Shown here piece by piece: positions 41,055 to 50,446 of a stretch of 64,000 nucleotides of DNA. This DNA comes from JBJXFE01 sp046153875 (GTDB taxonomy: Bacteria; Planctomycetota; Phycisphaerae; Phycisphaerales; UBA1924): NCBI GenBank assembly GCA_046153875.1, contig JBJXFE010000023.1, positions 62,001 to 126,000 on the forward strand. The letters run 5' to 3'. The first letter of the stretch is position 1. Every line of letters begins with the position of its first letter. Under the pieces are notes generated by a model that was not told where the DNA came from, did no database searches, and worked only from the letters and a program-made list of their open reading frames with translations. The translations under genes were made by a program, and so were the position numbers.

Positions 41055-43243
41055 GCCCGATCCTCCGCCGTCACGCGGTCACGCCAACGAGTCCGCATCG
41101 CGGCCAGGGCTCGCCGGGCGCAGCGGTCGGCCCGTACGCGGACGGCCGGCTCGGGCTCCTCCTTCGCCAGCCCGGCGACGCGCACGGCCAGTTCGTTCCA
41201 GCCGTGGCGCTCCGACCCGCCGCGCGCCAGCACCCGCTCCGCAAGCCACAGCGCCGCGACGCGGTGCATGGGGCGATCGTCGCTGAGCATCGACGCGAGC
41301 TCCGCACCGGGATCAACGGCGGCGGCGCCCGACGCGTTGGCCACCCCGTCCAGCAGCGCCCTGATCGCGTTCGCCCGCACGCGGTGGTGACGGTCATGCT
41401 TGAGCTCGACGAGGGCGAACTTGCTCGGCGGCCCGATCGTTGAGGAAGGCGGGGCCGCGAAGAAGCCGTGGCGGCGCCCCTGTCGGACGAAGGCCTCCAC
41501 GGCGTTGGCCCGCACGCGGGGGACGGGGTGCGCCAGCGCAGCATGAATCGTGGACCGCGCGGTCTGCGTATCGAGGTCGCCCAGCGCGGTGGTCGCCGCC
41601 GCGGCGGCCCGCTCGGGGGGGGGGCTCGGCGACTCGCCCGGGCCGGTCACCAAGGCTGTCAGCTCCTGCTCCAGCTCGCCGGCGACGCCCAGCCGCCGGG
41701 CGACGACGATCGCGGCGCAGCGCAGCGCGGCGTCGTCGAACGCAAGCCGCGCGCGCAGCTCCGTAAGCACGCCCGCCCGGTCCGCGACGAGGCTCCGGCG
41801 CAGCCCCACACGCGACGCCGCCGAATCGGCAGCCCATGGGTCCGCGCGATCCAGCTCGTCGGCCGCGATCCAGCGGACCACAGCGTGGGGCGATCGCGCG
41901 AGGGCCCGCCACCGCCACGCCGGCTGCTCTCCCTCCACACTGGTCAGGCCCGCGCCCGAGGCCGCGACAACGGCGTGACGGGCCACGCGCTCGTCCGCGT
42001 CGAAGCAGTAGTCCACCGCGTGACCGGGCGGCACGGCCCGCGCCGCGGCGTGCCGAACGGCCGCGTCCGGGTCCGCGAGCAGCGGTTCGAGGGCCTTCGC
42101 GCGGGCCGCATCGGCGGCGAGCAGCGCGCCAGCCAGCCTCGGCAACCCGCGACGCGCCGCGAGGGTCAGGCGCGTGATGCCCGCGCCGATCGGCAGCGGA
42201 CCGCCCGTGGGCTGGCGCGGGGCACCCGCCGCGAGCATCCCCGCCCGGCGCGCCCGCATCGGATTCGCCAACAGGTGCGACCGCACGAGCACCGCCTCGT
42301 GGTCCTCGCGGGTCGCGGCGCGGGCCACGCGGTCCAGGGCCGCCGTGGTCACCGATCCCCCGCTTTCGCCGAGCCATTCCCACGCGCGGGCACGCATCCG
42401 GGCGTCGCTCGATCGACGCACCACCGCGCGAAGAGCCAGGTGGCTCTCGTGCTCGCGGTCCTCGAACCAGCGGGAGAGCGGGGCGTGCCCGCCCGCGTCG
42501 GCCCGCCGGCCCCGCGACCGCCGCGGGAGGTCCAGGAGGAGCGCCGCCGACTCCAGCACCCCGCGCCGGCGGTGATCGCGGAACGCCCTCGCGGCGTCCG
42601 CGACGGCCCCGTCGAGCGTCTCGTCCGCCGTCTCGTCGCCGATCCGCCCCGCGCCCCGGCTCAGCGCGAACTCAACAAGCCGGCGCAACGAGCGCTCCGC
42701 CGCGTCGGCCACGCGTGCATCGCGGTCGAGGATCATGACCGCCAACGGACGCGCGAGCCCCGGATCGACGAGGTCGCCGAGCGCCTCCGCCGCCGAGCGT
42801 CGATCGCCGGAGCTCGGCAACGCGGGCGACGCGTTGACCAGGCGCCGCCACCGCCGGCTCAACTCGTCGCGGCGCACGAGTTCACCCGCCCACACACGCT
42901 GGGGCTCGCTCAGGTAGCCCCAGCCGGAAAGGAGCGCCCGGGCCGCGTCGTCGAGCACGCGCGCCGTCGCGCCCGAGAACAGCACGCCATGGCCGATGCG
43001 TGCCAGGTCGCCGATCGTCCGCGCGCGGCCCCGAAGGGCCCGTCGGGCCGCCTCGGCCTCGACGACGTCGCGCACGGTCGACAGCACAGCGGTCGTGATG
43101 AACTCGCGCTCGGCGGCCGACGCCGAAGGCAGGACACCGATCAACGCCGCGCAGCGAGCCCGCGGCCGGAGCCGCCGGATCAGCCGCAGGCGCGCGACCG
43201 GAGTTGGACGTTCGGTGAAGATTGGACTTGAGTTCTCGGCCAC
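41051..43243 (-). CDS. large HEAT-repeat-like protein
   Basis: A 730-residue soluble protein made almost entirely of short helical repeats. Typical units are ARPLAVMILDRDARVADAAE, ARSTIHAALAHPVPRVRANA and VELKHDRHHRVRANAIRALL. Such alpha-solenoids are scaffolds for protein-protein contacts. The frame starts with GTG at 43243; no strong ribosome-binding site was seen. No enzymatic motif is present. It is followed by the overlapping small membrane protein gene, which could anchor it. The divergent gene at 43483 is 239 bases away. Confidence 0.65.
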   Translation of the reverse strand: MAENSSPIFTERPTPVARLRLIRRLRPRARCAALIGVLPSASAAEREFITTAVLSTVRDVVEAEAARRALRGRARTIGDLARIGHGVLFSGATARVLDDAARALLSGWGYLSEPQRVWAGELVRRDELSRRWRRLVNASPALPSSGDRRSAAEALGDLVDPGLARPLAVMILDRDARVADAAERSLRRLVEFALSRGAGRIGDETADETLDGAVADAARAFRDHRRRGVLESAALLLDLPRRSRGRRADAGGHAPLSRWFEDREHESHLALRAVVRRSSDARMRARAWEWLGESGGSVTTAALDRVARAATREDHEAVLVRSHLLANPMRARRAGMLAAGAPRQPTGGPLPIGAGITRLTLAARRGLPRLAGALLAADAARAKALEPLLADPDAAVRHAAARAVPPGHAVDYCFDADERVARHAVVAASGAGLTSVEGEQPAWRWRALARSPHAVVRWIAADELDRADPWAADSAASRVGLRRSLVADRAGVLTELRARLAFDDAALRCAAIVVARRLGVAGELEQELTALVTGPGESPSPPPERAAAAATTALGDLDTQTARSTIHAALAHPVPRVRANAVEAFVRQGRRHGFFAAPPSSTIGPPSKFALVELKHDRHHRVRANAIRALLDGVANASGAAAVDPGAELASMLSDDRPMHRVAALWLAERVLARGGSERHGWNELAVRVAGLAKEEPEPAVRVRADRCARRALAAMRTRWRDRVTAEDRA

Positions 43244-43482
43244 GGGTCGCTACTCTGTACCCGGTTTCCGGACGGTACCGACCTCAACCTATGGTGGATG
43301 ATACCGCACGTGGGCCAGCGGTTGTGGATCGGGGGACGGAATGTCGGCGCGAGGTGCTGTTTTGACTCGTGGCGGGCGGCGCCGATGACCTTCAGCAGTT
43401 GACCCTCGCGGGCTTCGCTCACCCGCGGGACGACAACCCGCGGCTCGTTTGTTGGCCGAGCCGAGACGGAGTCCGCACGCCC

Positions 43483-44025
43483 ATGACCCTCCCGCTGAAG
43501 CCCAACAGCCTTCAGAGCTACCAGACGATCCTGTACGGGCGGGCCCTCCACCCGGAGTTTTTCCCGCTCAAGGGCCGGCGCGTGCTGCGGCACGGCGACT
43601 ACGAGTTGGAACTGTGGATCATGTCCGGGTCGCACCTGCTCCGCTTCGAACGCGGGCCGCTCGTCGCGTCCGAGCTTGTCACCGATCAGGACGGCAACCT
43701 GCCCGATGCGGGCGTGGTCACGGCGTTCCTCTGCGCCGGTGAACGCGACTTCGAGCACCGGTTCGAGAAGCCGGGCGTGGTCTACATGACCAGTGTCCAG
43801 ACCGAGTCGCTCTCCGACAACCTCTACGAATCCACGATGGAGGAACTGCTCGAGTTCGCGGGCGAGAACGAGGCCCTGGTCCACCGCTGGGAGGATGAGG
43901 CCGGGCCCTGCGTCTCCATCCTCGATGCGCAGACGTACAACCGCGAGGTCCACGTGCAGGCGTACCACATGGTCGGGCACGGGGGCATCGTCCTGCGAAC
44001 GCAGTCGATCTTCGAGCACAAGTGA
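43483..44025 (+). CDS. conserved hypothetical protein
   Basis: A 180-residue soluble protein that I do not recognise. It starts with MTLPLKPNSLQSYQTILYGRA, contains VLRHGDYELELWIMSGSHLLRFERG and ends VQAYHMVGHGGIVLRTQS. There is no signal peptide or membrane segment. The alternation of beta-type and acidic segments (YESTMEELLEFAGENEALVH) suggests a compact mixed fold. The ATG at 43483 is preferred, although the frame is open from 43369. It stands directly upstream of the ileS promoter and is transcribed towards it. Confidence 0.6.
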   Translation: MTLPLKPNSLQSYQTILYGRALHPEFFPLKGRRVLRHGDYELELWIMSGSHLLRFERGPLVASELVTDQDGNLPDAGVVTAFLCAGERDFEHRFEKPGVVYMTSVQTESLSDNLYESTMEELLEFAGENEALVHRWEDEAGPCVSILDAQTYNREVHVQAYHMVGHGGIVLRTQSIFEHK

Positions 44026-44084
44026 AGCGGTCCGTCCGAGGCCACCTTCGCGAGTCCGGGCTCACAACGCATCATTCACGGTGC

Positions 44085-44112
44085 TTGACCGGTCCGATCC
44101 GGCCGATATGTT
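44085..44112 (+). promoter_or_regulatory. putative promoter of the ileS leader
   Basis: TTGACC (44085-44090) and TATGTT (44107-44112) are separated by 16 bases. The expected start is at about 44119, which is exactly an ATG. About 210 bases of leader then precede ileS. Confidence 0.55.
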
Positions 44113-44118
44113 TCCCGC

Positions 44119-44175
44119 ATGACCCGCGCCCTCGCCATCCCGGCGATCCGAATTAGCCGGCCCCGCTTGGGGTAG
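44119..44175 (+). CDS. possible isoleucine-rich leader peptide of ileS (18 residues)
   Basis: A short frame, MTRALAIPAIRISRPRLG plus TAG, begins six bases after the -10 hexamer, so it would be read from a leaderless mRNA. It has three isoleucine codons within six codons (44137, 44146, 44152), the last being the rare ATT. Such clustering upstream of the isoleucyl-tRNA synthetase gene suggests ribosome-mediated attenuation. It is too short to prove by composition. Confidence 0.4.
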   Translation: MTRALAIPAIRISRPRLG

Positions 44176-44230
44176 CGCCGCGGGTCCCGCCACACCGACG
44201 CGATCCGCCGCCCAACCCTGAGGCGGGGCC
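44159..44230 (+). promoter_or_regulatory. competing RNA structures in the ileS leader
   Basis: GGCCCCGC (44159-44166) can pair with GCGGGGCC (44223-44230), or the overlapping CCCC (44161-44164) can pair with GGGG (44169-44172). The two are mutually exclusive, and both start inside the leader peptide frame, where a stalled ribosome would interfere. The remaining bases to 44327 show no other element. Confidence 0.35.
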
Positions 44231-44327
44231 TTCGCGCTGTCGGTCGTACTCCGTTCCCATACCATTGACCCCCTCCCTCACCGCCGGAATGGCGCCGCAG
44301 CGCGCACCGGCGACGGAGATTCCCGCC

Positions 44328-47300
44328 ATGAGTGGATCGCAACCCCAACCCGCCGCACCGCCCTCGCCGGCTGCGCCGACCTCCGGCGCCGACGAGAAGA
44401 ACCGGTACAAGGCGACGCTGAACCTTCCGAAGTCCGCGTTCGCCATGAAGGCCAACCTCGTGCAGAACGAGGCGGGCAGTCTCAAGCGATGGTCGGCCAT
44501 GAACCTGTACGCCCGCGTGAGGAGTGCCCGCGCGGGCGGCCCGCGCTTCGTCTTCCACGACGGCCCTCCGTACGCCAACGGCTCGATCCACCTGGGGCAC
44601 CTGCTCAACAAGGTGCTCAAGGACTTCGTCGTCCGCACGCGCTCGATGCTGGGGTTCGACTGCCCGTATGTGCCGGGGTGGGACTGCCACGGCCTGCCCA
44701 TCGAGCACAAGGTCGTGACCGAGCTCGTCGAGAAGGGCAAGTACGAGAAGCTCAAGACGCTGACCGAGGACCAGCGACGGACGGCGATCCGGCGCGAGTG
44801 CCAGGCCGACGCGGAGAAGTTCATCAAGCTGCAGGCTGCACAGATGGTCCGGCTACTGACGCTCGCGGACTACGCACGTCCGTACAAGACCATGAGCCCG
44901 GAGTACGAGGGCGCGACGCTGGAAGTGCTGGCAGACCTGCTGGAGCAGGGGCTGGTTTACCGCGCGCTCAAGCCCGTGCATTGGTCGATCGCCAACGAGA
45001 CCGCCCTGGCCGAGGCAGAGCTGGAGTACTACGACCGCGAGGACGTGTCGGTGTACGTGGACTTCGAGGCCGAGGACGCCGGAGCGGTGTACGACGCGTT
45101 TGGACTGCAAGAGAACGCGGAGGTTGCGGAGGGCGCGGACGTCGCGGAGGAGGAAGCGGGAGTGGAAGCGGATCCGGACGCCGAGGCTGAGGAGTCCTCG
45201 ACGAAGCCTCGGGTCCGTGAGCACGGTGGGCGCCCGAGCCAATCGCCCTGCTTCATGATCTGGACCACGACGCCGTGGACCTTGCCGGCGAACCTGGCCA
45301 TCGCGGTGAACCCGAAGTTCACGTACGCACTCGTGCGTGTGGACGGCAACGTGACCGTGATGGCCGCGGACGCGGTCGAGCGCGTCACCAAGGCGGCCAA
45401 GGCCGAGCACGTCGAGGTGCTGGCGACGACCACGAGCGATCGGCTCATCGGCCTGCGCTACCGGCATCCGTTCGTGGACGGCGGAACGAACCGGCCACCC
45501 AAGGTCTTTTCGCTCGTCGCCGCGGACTATGTCACGCTCGAGGACGGCACAGGGCTCGTTCACACCGCACCCGGGCACGGCACCGAGGACTACCAGACCG
45601 GCTTGCGCGAGGGCCTGCCGACCTACTGCCCCGTGCTCGGCAATGGCACGTACGACGCGACCGTCCCCGAGTGGCTCCGCGGCATGGACATCTGGAAGGC
45701 CAACGGGCTGATCGTCCAGCACCTGCGCGAGAGCGGGCACTTGTTCTACGACCACAGGTTCACGCACAGCTACCCGCACGACTGGCGCGGAAAGACGCCG
45801 GTGATCTTCCGCAGCACGGAACAGTGGTTCGTGTCCGTGGACAGAACGACAGCTCGCGACAAGCGCTCCGTGCGGCAACTCGCCGTGGCGGCCGCGGATT
45901 GCGCGGTGAAGTTCGTCCCCGAATGGGGCCGCAACCGCATGCGCGGGATGCTCGAGTCGCGCCCCGACTGGTGCATCAGCCGCCAGCGCTCGTGGGGCCT
46001 GCCGATCCCGGCGTTCTTCTGGCGCGACGACAGGGGCACGGAGCACGCGCTGATGACGCCCGCGGTGGTGCGCGCCGTGGCGCAGGGCGTGCGCGAGAAG
46101 GGGTCGGACTACTGGTTCAGCGCGTCGGCCGTGGACGTGCTCAAGGAGTACGACCTTGCCAGTGATACGCATCCCGACGCGGAGGCGTACCGCGACGCGA
46201 ACCCCTCGCTGGCACTCGGGGCTCTGAAGTTCGACGCGCTCACGAAGGGCCCCGACATCCTCGACGTCTGGTTCGAGTCCGGCTCATCCTGGAACGCCGT
46301 GATGCGCGAGCGGTCGCGCTCGCCGGAGCATCCTGCGGGGCGCGACTTCCCGTGCGACCTGTACCTCGAAGGCTCCGACCAGCACCGGGGCTGGTTCCAG
46401 TCGTCCATGCTCACGTCGCTCGGCGCGACGGGCAAGCCCCCATACCGCGCGCTGCTCACGCACGGGTTCATGGTGGACAAGGACGGCAAGAAGATGTCCA
46501 AGAGCATCGGCAACACGATCGAGGTCGAGGACCTGCTCAAGGAGCACGGCGCGGACGTGTGCCGCTGGTGGGTCGCGTCGCTCTCGTACGACAACGACAT
46601 CAAGGTGGACAAGTCGTACTTCGCGGTCGCGGGCGAGAGCTACCGCAAGGTCCGCAACACCCTGCGGTTCATGCTGAGCAACCTGGACGACTACGGAAGA
46701 GACCCAGAGACGGAGAGACGAAGAGACGGTGTTGGCGGCACGACGCTTGACGCGTGGGTACTCGCGGAGTTTGACCGCGTGCGTGCGGGCGTCGTCGCGG
46801 CGTACGAGGCCTACGACTTCCAGGCCGCGTACAAGCTGATCTACGACTTCTGCAACGACACGCTCAGCGCGACGTACCTGGCCGCGATCAAGGACCGGAT
46901 GTACTGCGACCGGCCCGACTCCCCGCGCCGCCGCGGCACTCAGGCCACCCTGTGGACCATGACCGACGGGCTCTGCCGGCTCCTCGCGCCGGTGCTGTGC
47001 CACACGGCGGACGAGGCGTTCCGCGCGCTGCACCGCTGCGCGCCTGACGACGCGGACCGGTGCGTTCACATCGACACGATCAACACGGCGACAGGCGTGA
47101 TCGCCGACGAGGGCTGGACCGAGGTCTTCGCGGCGCGCGAGCGGGCTCAGGCGGCGATGGAACGTGCCAAGTCGCCGCCGGCCGCGGGTGGCTTGGGCGT
47201 CGACAACCCGCTGGATATGGGCGTGACCCTGCCGGATCCGAAGGGCACGCTCGCGCGCTTCGACCCCGCGGACCTGGCGGACCTGCTCGGCGTGAGCCGC

Positions 47301-47456
47301 GTCACGTTGGACCGCCCGGCCGCCGAGCCGCGGGTGATCGACCTGCGCGCCGAGCCGCGCTGCGAACGGTCCTGGCGGCGCGACGGCACGGTGAAGGTTC
47401 GTTCCGACGGCGGGATGCTCAGCGACCGCGACGCCGAGGTCGTCGGGGTCCGGTAG
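44328..47456 (+). CDS. ileS: isoleucine--tRNA ligase
   Basis: A 1042-residue class I aminoacyl-tRNA synthetase that charges tRNA-Ile and edits valine. The start at 44328 (MSGSQPQPAAPP) has GGAG nine bases upstream; GTG-free upstream ATG 44289 is an alternative. The HIGH motif reads PYANGSIHLGHLLNK and the KMSKS motif DGKKMSKSIGNTIE. Two oddities are visible: an acidic Glu/Ala-rich insert at about 260-300 (EVAEGADVAEEEAGVEADPD), and a short simple-sequence insert (RDPETERRRDG) after LSNLDDYG. The C-terminal zinc ribbon seems eroded: only RCERSWRRDGT remains of the usual CxRCW pairs. Confidence 0.95.
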   Translation: MSGSQPQPAAPPSPAAPTSGADEKNRYKATLNLPKSAFAMKANLVQNEAGSLKRWSAMNLYARVRSARAGGPRFVFHDGPPYANGSIHLGHLLNKVLKDFVVRTRSMLGFDCPYVPGWDCHGLPIEHKVVTELVEKGKYEKLKTLTEDQRRTAIRRECQADAEKFIKLQAAQMVRLLTLADYARPYKTMSPEYEGATLEVLADLLEQGLVYRALKPVHWSIANETALAEAELEYYDREDVSVYVDFEAEDAGAVYDAFGLQENAEVAEGADVAEEEAGVEADPDAEAEESSTKPRVREHGGRPSQSPCFMIWTTTPWTLPANLAIAVNPKFTYALVRVDGNVTVMAADAVERVTKAAKAEHVEVLATTTSDRLIGLRYRHPFVDGGTNRPPKVFSLVAADYVTLEDGTGLVHTAPGHGTEDYQTGLREGLPTYCPVLGNGTYDATVPEWLRGMDIWKANGLIVQHLRESGHLFYDHRFTHSYPHDWRGKTPVIFRSTEQWFVSVDRTTARDKRSVRQLAVAAADCAVKFVPEWGRNRMRGMLESRPDWCISRQRSWGLPIPAFFWRDDRGTEHALMTPAVVRAVAQGVREKGSDYWFSASAVDVLKEYDLASDTHPDAEAYRDANPSLALGALKFDALTKGPDILDVWFESGSSWNAVMRERSRSPEHPAGRDFPCDLYLEGSDQHRGWFQSSMLTSLGATGKPPYRALLTHGFMVDKDGKKMSKSIGNTIEVEDLLKEHGADVCRWWVASLSYDNDIKVDKSYFAVAGESYRKVRNTLRFMLSNLDDYGRDPETERRRDGVGGTTLDAWVLAEFDRVRAGVVAAYEAYDFQAAYKLIYDFCNDTLSATYLAAIKDRMYCDRPDSPRRRGTQATLWTMTDGLCRLLAPVLCHTADEAFRALHRCAPDDADRCVHIDTINTATGVIADEGWTEVFAARERAQAAMERAKSPPAAGGLGVDNPLDMGVTLPDPKGTLARFDPADLADLLGVSRVTLDRPAAEPRVIDLRAEPRCERSWRRDGTVKVRSDGGMLSDRDAEVVGVR

Positions 47457-47664
47457 CCGCGCACCCGCGACGGACCCGCGGGCCCGCATATCCGGCACAA
47501 TCCCACTTTCCCGATCCGCGGGAGGCCGGAATCGCGCGCCGCGGGCGCTCCCGGCGTCGCCCTGGGGCAACATTGCGGCGTCGGGCGGCAGGCGGAGGTT
47601 GATCCGCGGCAACAACGGTGCCGCGGGTGAACGTTCGCGCCGCGCCCGTCGATGGACTTGCCGA

Positions 47665-48570
47665 ATGACCCCACCGGACGACGCCCGCAAGCACAGACGA
47701 CGCCCGCCGCCTTCGGCGGCCGCCGCCCCGTCGTGGGCGTCCGGCGACCACCCGGACGCGGTGGACGGGCCGTTCGTCATCGAGCGGCTGACGGCGCTGA
47801 CGCACGACCTGGGAAACCTCCTGGACGGATCGATGCGGTGCCTGGGCCTGGCGCGCCGGGCGCTGACGCGACGCGTCGGCAGTATCGAGGGCGCGGACGC
47901 GGACGAGTCGCTCCGCCAACTCGACACGGTCTATGGAGCGCTGGAGCGGATGGCCGACCTGGTGCAGGCGGCGATGCGCGGGTCGGCGTCGGTCGTGTCG
48001 TCCGCGACACTCTCGCCGCGGCGGCCCATCTCGCTGCACGAGGCCGTGCTGCACGCGGCCCGCGTCATCGCGCCCGAGGCGGTGGAGCTGCGGACGAAGC
48101 TCGACGTGACGTTCGCGGACGAACTCGAGCCGCTGCCGGCCGGGGCGCTCTACACCGTGATCCTCAACGGCCTGCGTAACGCGCTGGAATCGATCGCGCG
48201 CGTCCCCGAGGGGATGCGGCGCGACGGCGGGCGGATCGAGGTGCGCGCCTGGATGCGGGTCTCGCCCGCCGCGACGCCGACACCCCAGCGGTTCGTGGTG
48301 ATCGAAGTGCTCGACGACGGGGTGGGCGTGCGCGGCGTGGGCGGGGGCGCGAAGGCGTTTGAAATCGGCGTCTCCACCAAGCCCGGCGGGCTGGGCGTCG
48401 GGCTGGCGCTGGCACGCGAGGTCGTGCGCGAGCTGGCCGGAACGATCGAGCTGCGCCCGCGCCCTGACATCGCCGACGCGGTGCGCCCCGGCGCCCTGCT
48501 GCGCATCACCTACCCGTGGCCCAAACCGGGGCGGACCGGGACGATCGGCGGCAAGGGAGCCGCGGCATGA
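47665..48570 (+). CDS. soluble sensor histidine kinase
   Basis: A 301-residue cytoplasmic histidine kinase with no membrane segment or recognisable sensor domain. The phosphoacceptor helix contains H47 in LTHDLGNLLDGSMRCL, and the ATPase part has the N box LNGLRNALESI, DDGVGVRG and GGLGVGLALA. The GHKL lid is short. The start at 47665 (MTPPDDARKHRRRPPP) is the last sensible ATG. The stop overlaps the start of the following NtrC-type regulator in an ATGA, so the two form a matched pair. The signal must reach it through a partner protein or cytoplasmic ligand. Confidence 0.85.
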   Translation: MTPPDDARKHRRRPPPSAAAAPSWASGDHPDAVDGPFVIERLTALTHDLGNLLDGSMRCLGLARRALTRRVGSIEGADADESLRQLDTVYGALERMADLVQAAMRGSASVVSSATLSPRRPISLHEAVLHAARVIAPEAVELRTKLDVTFADELEPLPAGALYTVILNGLRNALESIARVPEGMRRDGGRIEVRAWMRVSPAATPTPQRFVVIEVLDDGVGVRGVGGGAKAFEIGVSTKPGGLGVGLALAREVVRELAGTIELRPRPDIADAVRPGALLRITYPWPKPGRTGTIGGKGAAA

Positions 48571-50030
48571 GCGAGCCCCGGACGCGCGTGCTCGTGGTGG
48601 ACGACGACCCGATCGTGGCGGGATCGCTGGCGGAGTTCCTGCGGGCCGAGGGGTACTCCCCCGCGGAAGCCTCGGACGCCGATGCCGCCCTGCGGGCCCT
48701 GGCCGATGCTGAACACGCCCCGCCCGGCGGCGACGGACCGAGGCCTTTCGACCTCGTGATCGCGGACGTGTCGCTGCCCGGGATGGACGGGCTCGAGCTC
48801 TTGCAGAAAGTGACCCGCGGGTTCCCGGGGACCGCGGTGCTGATGCTGACAGCCTACGGCACGATCGAGTCGGCGGTGAAGGCGCTGAAACTCGGCGCGT
48901 CGGACTACCTGACCAAGCCGGTCGTGGACGCCGAGCTGCGGCTCGCGGTGGAACGGGCCCTGAAGCACCGGGCGCTCCTCGCGGAGAACCAGGTGCTGCG
49001 GCGGCGCTTGGACGCGCACTCGGCCCTCGCGGGCATCGTCGGGTCCGACGCGCGGATGCTCAAGGTGTTCGAGCTGATCGACGCGGTCGCCCCCAGCCGC
49101 ACGACGGTGTTGATGACGGGCGAATCGGGCGTCGGGAAGTCGCTGGTGGCCCGCGCGATCCACGAGAGCAGCCCGCGCAAATCCCGGCCGTTCGTCGAGC
49201 TCTCGTGCGGGTCGATCCCCGAGACGCTGCTGGAATCGGAGCTTTTCGGGCACGTCAAGGGCGCGTTCACCGGGGCCCATGCGGACAAGATCGGGCGCTT
49301 CCTCGCGGCCGACGGCGGGACGATTTTCCTCGACGAGATCAACGCGGCGTCGCCGGCGATGCAGCTCAAGCTGCTGCGCGTCCTGCAGGAACGCAAGTTC
49401 GAGCCCGTGGGCTCGTCGCAGACCGTCGAGGCCGACGTACGGGTCGTGCTGGCGACCAACCAGCCGCTCGAAGGGCTCGTGGCCGCGGGGTTGTTCCGCC
49501 AGGACCTGTACTACCGCATCACCGTGGTGACGGTCGAGCTCCCGCCGCTGCGCGACCGCCCGGTGGACATCCGCCCGCTCGCCGAGCACTTCCTCGCGCA
49601 CTTCGCGCGGGAGCTGGGCCGCCAGCTCGCGGGCTTCTCCCCGGCCGCACTCGGCGCCATGACCGCCTACCGCTTTCCCGGCAATGTCCGCGAGCTGCGC
49701 AACGTGGTGGAACGTGCGGCCGTGCTGGCCCGCAACCCCACGATCGGCATTGAGGACCTGCCGGCGCACCTCGCCGACGGGCGCGTTCCCGGCCTCACGC
49801 TCGTCGGCACACCCGGGCACGAACCGGCGACAGACGACGCCGGCTGGACGCCGACGCCGCTCGAAGAAGCCCTGCGCGACCCCGAGCGTCGCATCATCCT
49901 CCGCGCCCTCAAGGCCAACGGCTGGAACCGCCAGAAGACGGCCGAGCAGCTCTCGATCAACCGCACGACGCTCTACAAGAAGATGAAGTCGCTGGGGATC
50001 GAGGGTGGCCCGGAACGGCTTGCCGGGTGA
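48567..50030 (+). CDS. NtrC-family sigma54-dependent response regulator
   Basis: A 487-residue regulator with the classic three parts. The receiver has the phosphorylation site D67 (DLVIADVSLPGMDG). The AAA+ domain has Walker A GESGVGKS at 185-192 and the sigma54-contact loop GAFTGA at 232-237. A Fis-type helix-turn-helix near the end reads RQKTAEQLSINRTTLYKKMK. It activates sigma54 promoters after phosphorylation, presumably by the kinase encoded just upstream with a four-base overlap. No rpoN gene or clear -24/-12 target was found in the window. Confidence 0.93.
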   Translation: MSEPRTRVLVVDDDPIVAGSLAEFLRAEGYSPAEASDADAALRALADAEHAPPGGDGPRPFDLVIADVSLPGMDGLELLQKVTRGFPGTAVLMLTAYGTIESAVKALKLGASDYLTKPVVDAELRLAVERALKHRALLAENQVLRRRLDAHSALAGIVGSDARMLKVFELIDAVAPSRTTVLMTGESGVGKSLVARAIHESSPRKSRPFVELSCGSIPETLLESELFGHVKGAFTGAHADKIGRFLAADGGTIFLDEINAASPAMQLKLLRVLQERKFEPVGSSQTVEADVRVVLATNQPLEGLVAAGLFRQDLYYRITVVTVELPPLRDRPVDIRPLAEHFLAHFARELGRQLAGFSPAALGAMTAYRFPGNVRELRNVVERAAVLARNPTIGIEDLPAHLADGRVPGLTLVGTPGHEPATDDAGWTPTPLEEALRDPERRIILRALKANGWNRQKTAEQLSINRTTLYKKMKSLGIEGGPERLAG

Positions 50031-50059
50031 CGCGGTGCGATCGACGAACAGAAAAAAAA

Positions 50060-50144
50060 TGGGCGCGGGTGGATTCGAACCACCGTAGGCAGTTAAGCCA
50101 CCAGATTTACAGTCTGGCCCGTTTGGCCACTCCGGCACACGCCC
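50060..50144 (-). tRNA. tRNA-Tyr (GTA)
   Basis: The minus strand folds into a class II tRNA of 85 bases: acceptor GGGCGTG/CGCGCCC, anticodon loop CTGTAAA with anticodon GTA, a long variable arm, and T loop GGTTCGAATCC. CCA is not encoded. Eight T residues follow at once (50059-50052) and probably serve as terminator. Confidence 0.95.
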
Positions 50145-50218
50145 GTCAACCCCGACGAGGGGGGGCCGAAATGTAGCGCCCCGGTCATCCCCCGACAATG
50201 CCCGCGAGGATTGTGAAG

Positions 50219-50290
50219 AGCCGCCTCGGGGACTTGAACCCCGGACCTGCGGTTTACAAAACCGCTGCTCTACCGCTGAGCTAAGGCGGC
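50219..50290 (-). tRNA. tRNA-Thr (TGT)
   Basis: The minus strand gives a 72-base cloverleaf with acceptor GCCGCCT/AGGCGGC, D arm AGCTCAGCGGTAGAGCA, anticodon loop TTTGTAA with anticodon TGT, and T loop GGTTCAAGTCC. CCA is not encoded. It lies 74 bases upstream of tRNA-Tyr on the same strand and is likely co-transcribed with it. Confidence 0.95.
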
Positions 50291-50446
50291 CTCGCCCTGA
50301 GGATAGGGGCCGATGCGGGCGCGAACCATGCGCATCGTCGGCACGAGTGCGTCCGGACCGTCGGGCAGACGTCGGCGCGTCGGTCGATGCCATCGCGTGG
50401 TATCCTCCCGCCTTCTCGGGCAGATCGTCAGGAGGCGCGGGCGCGC

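Noticed and set aside
44166..44185. T-box-like sequence (GGGTAGCGCCGCGG) before ileS
   Set aside because: It resembles the T-box antiterminator core, but no stem I, specifier loop or alternative terminator could be found around it; the leader-peptide reading fits better.
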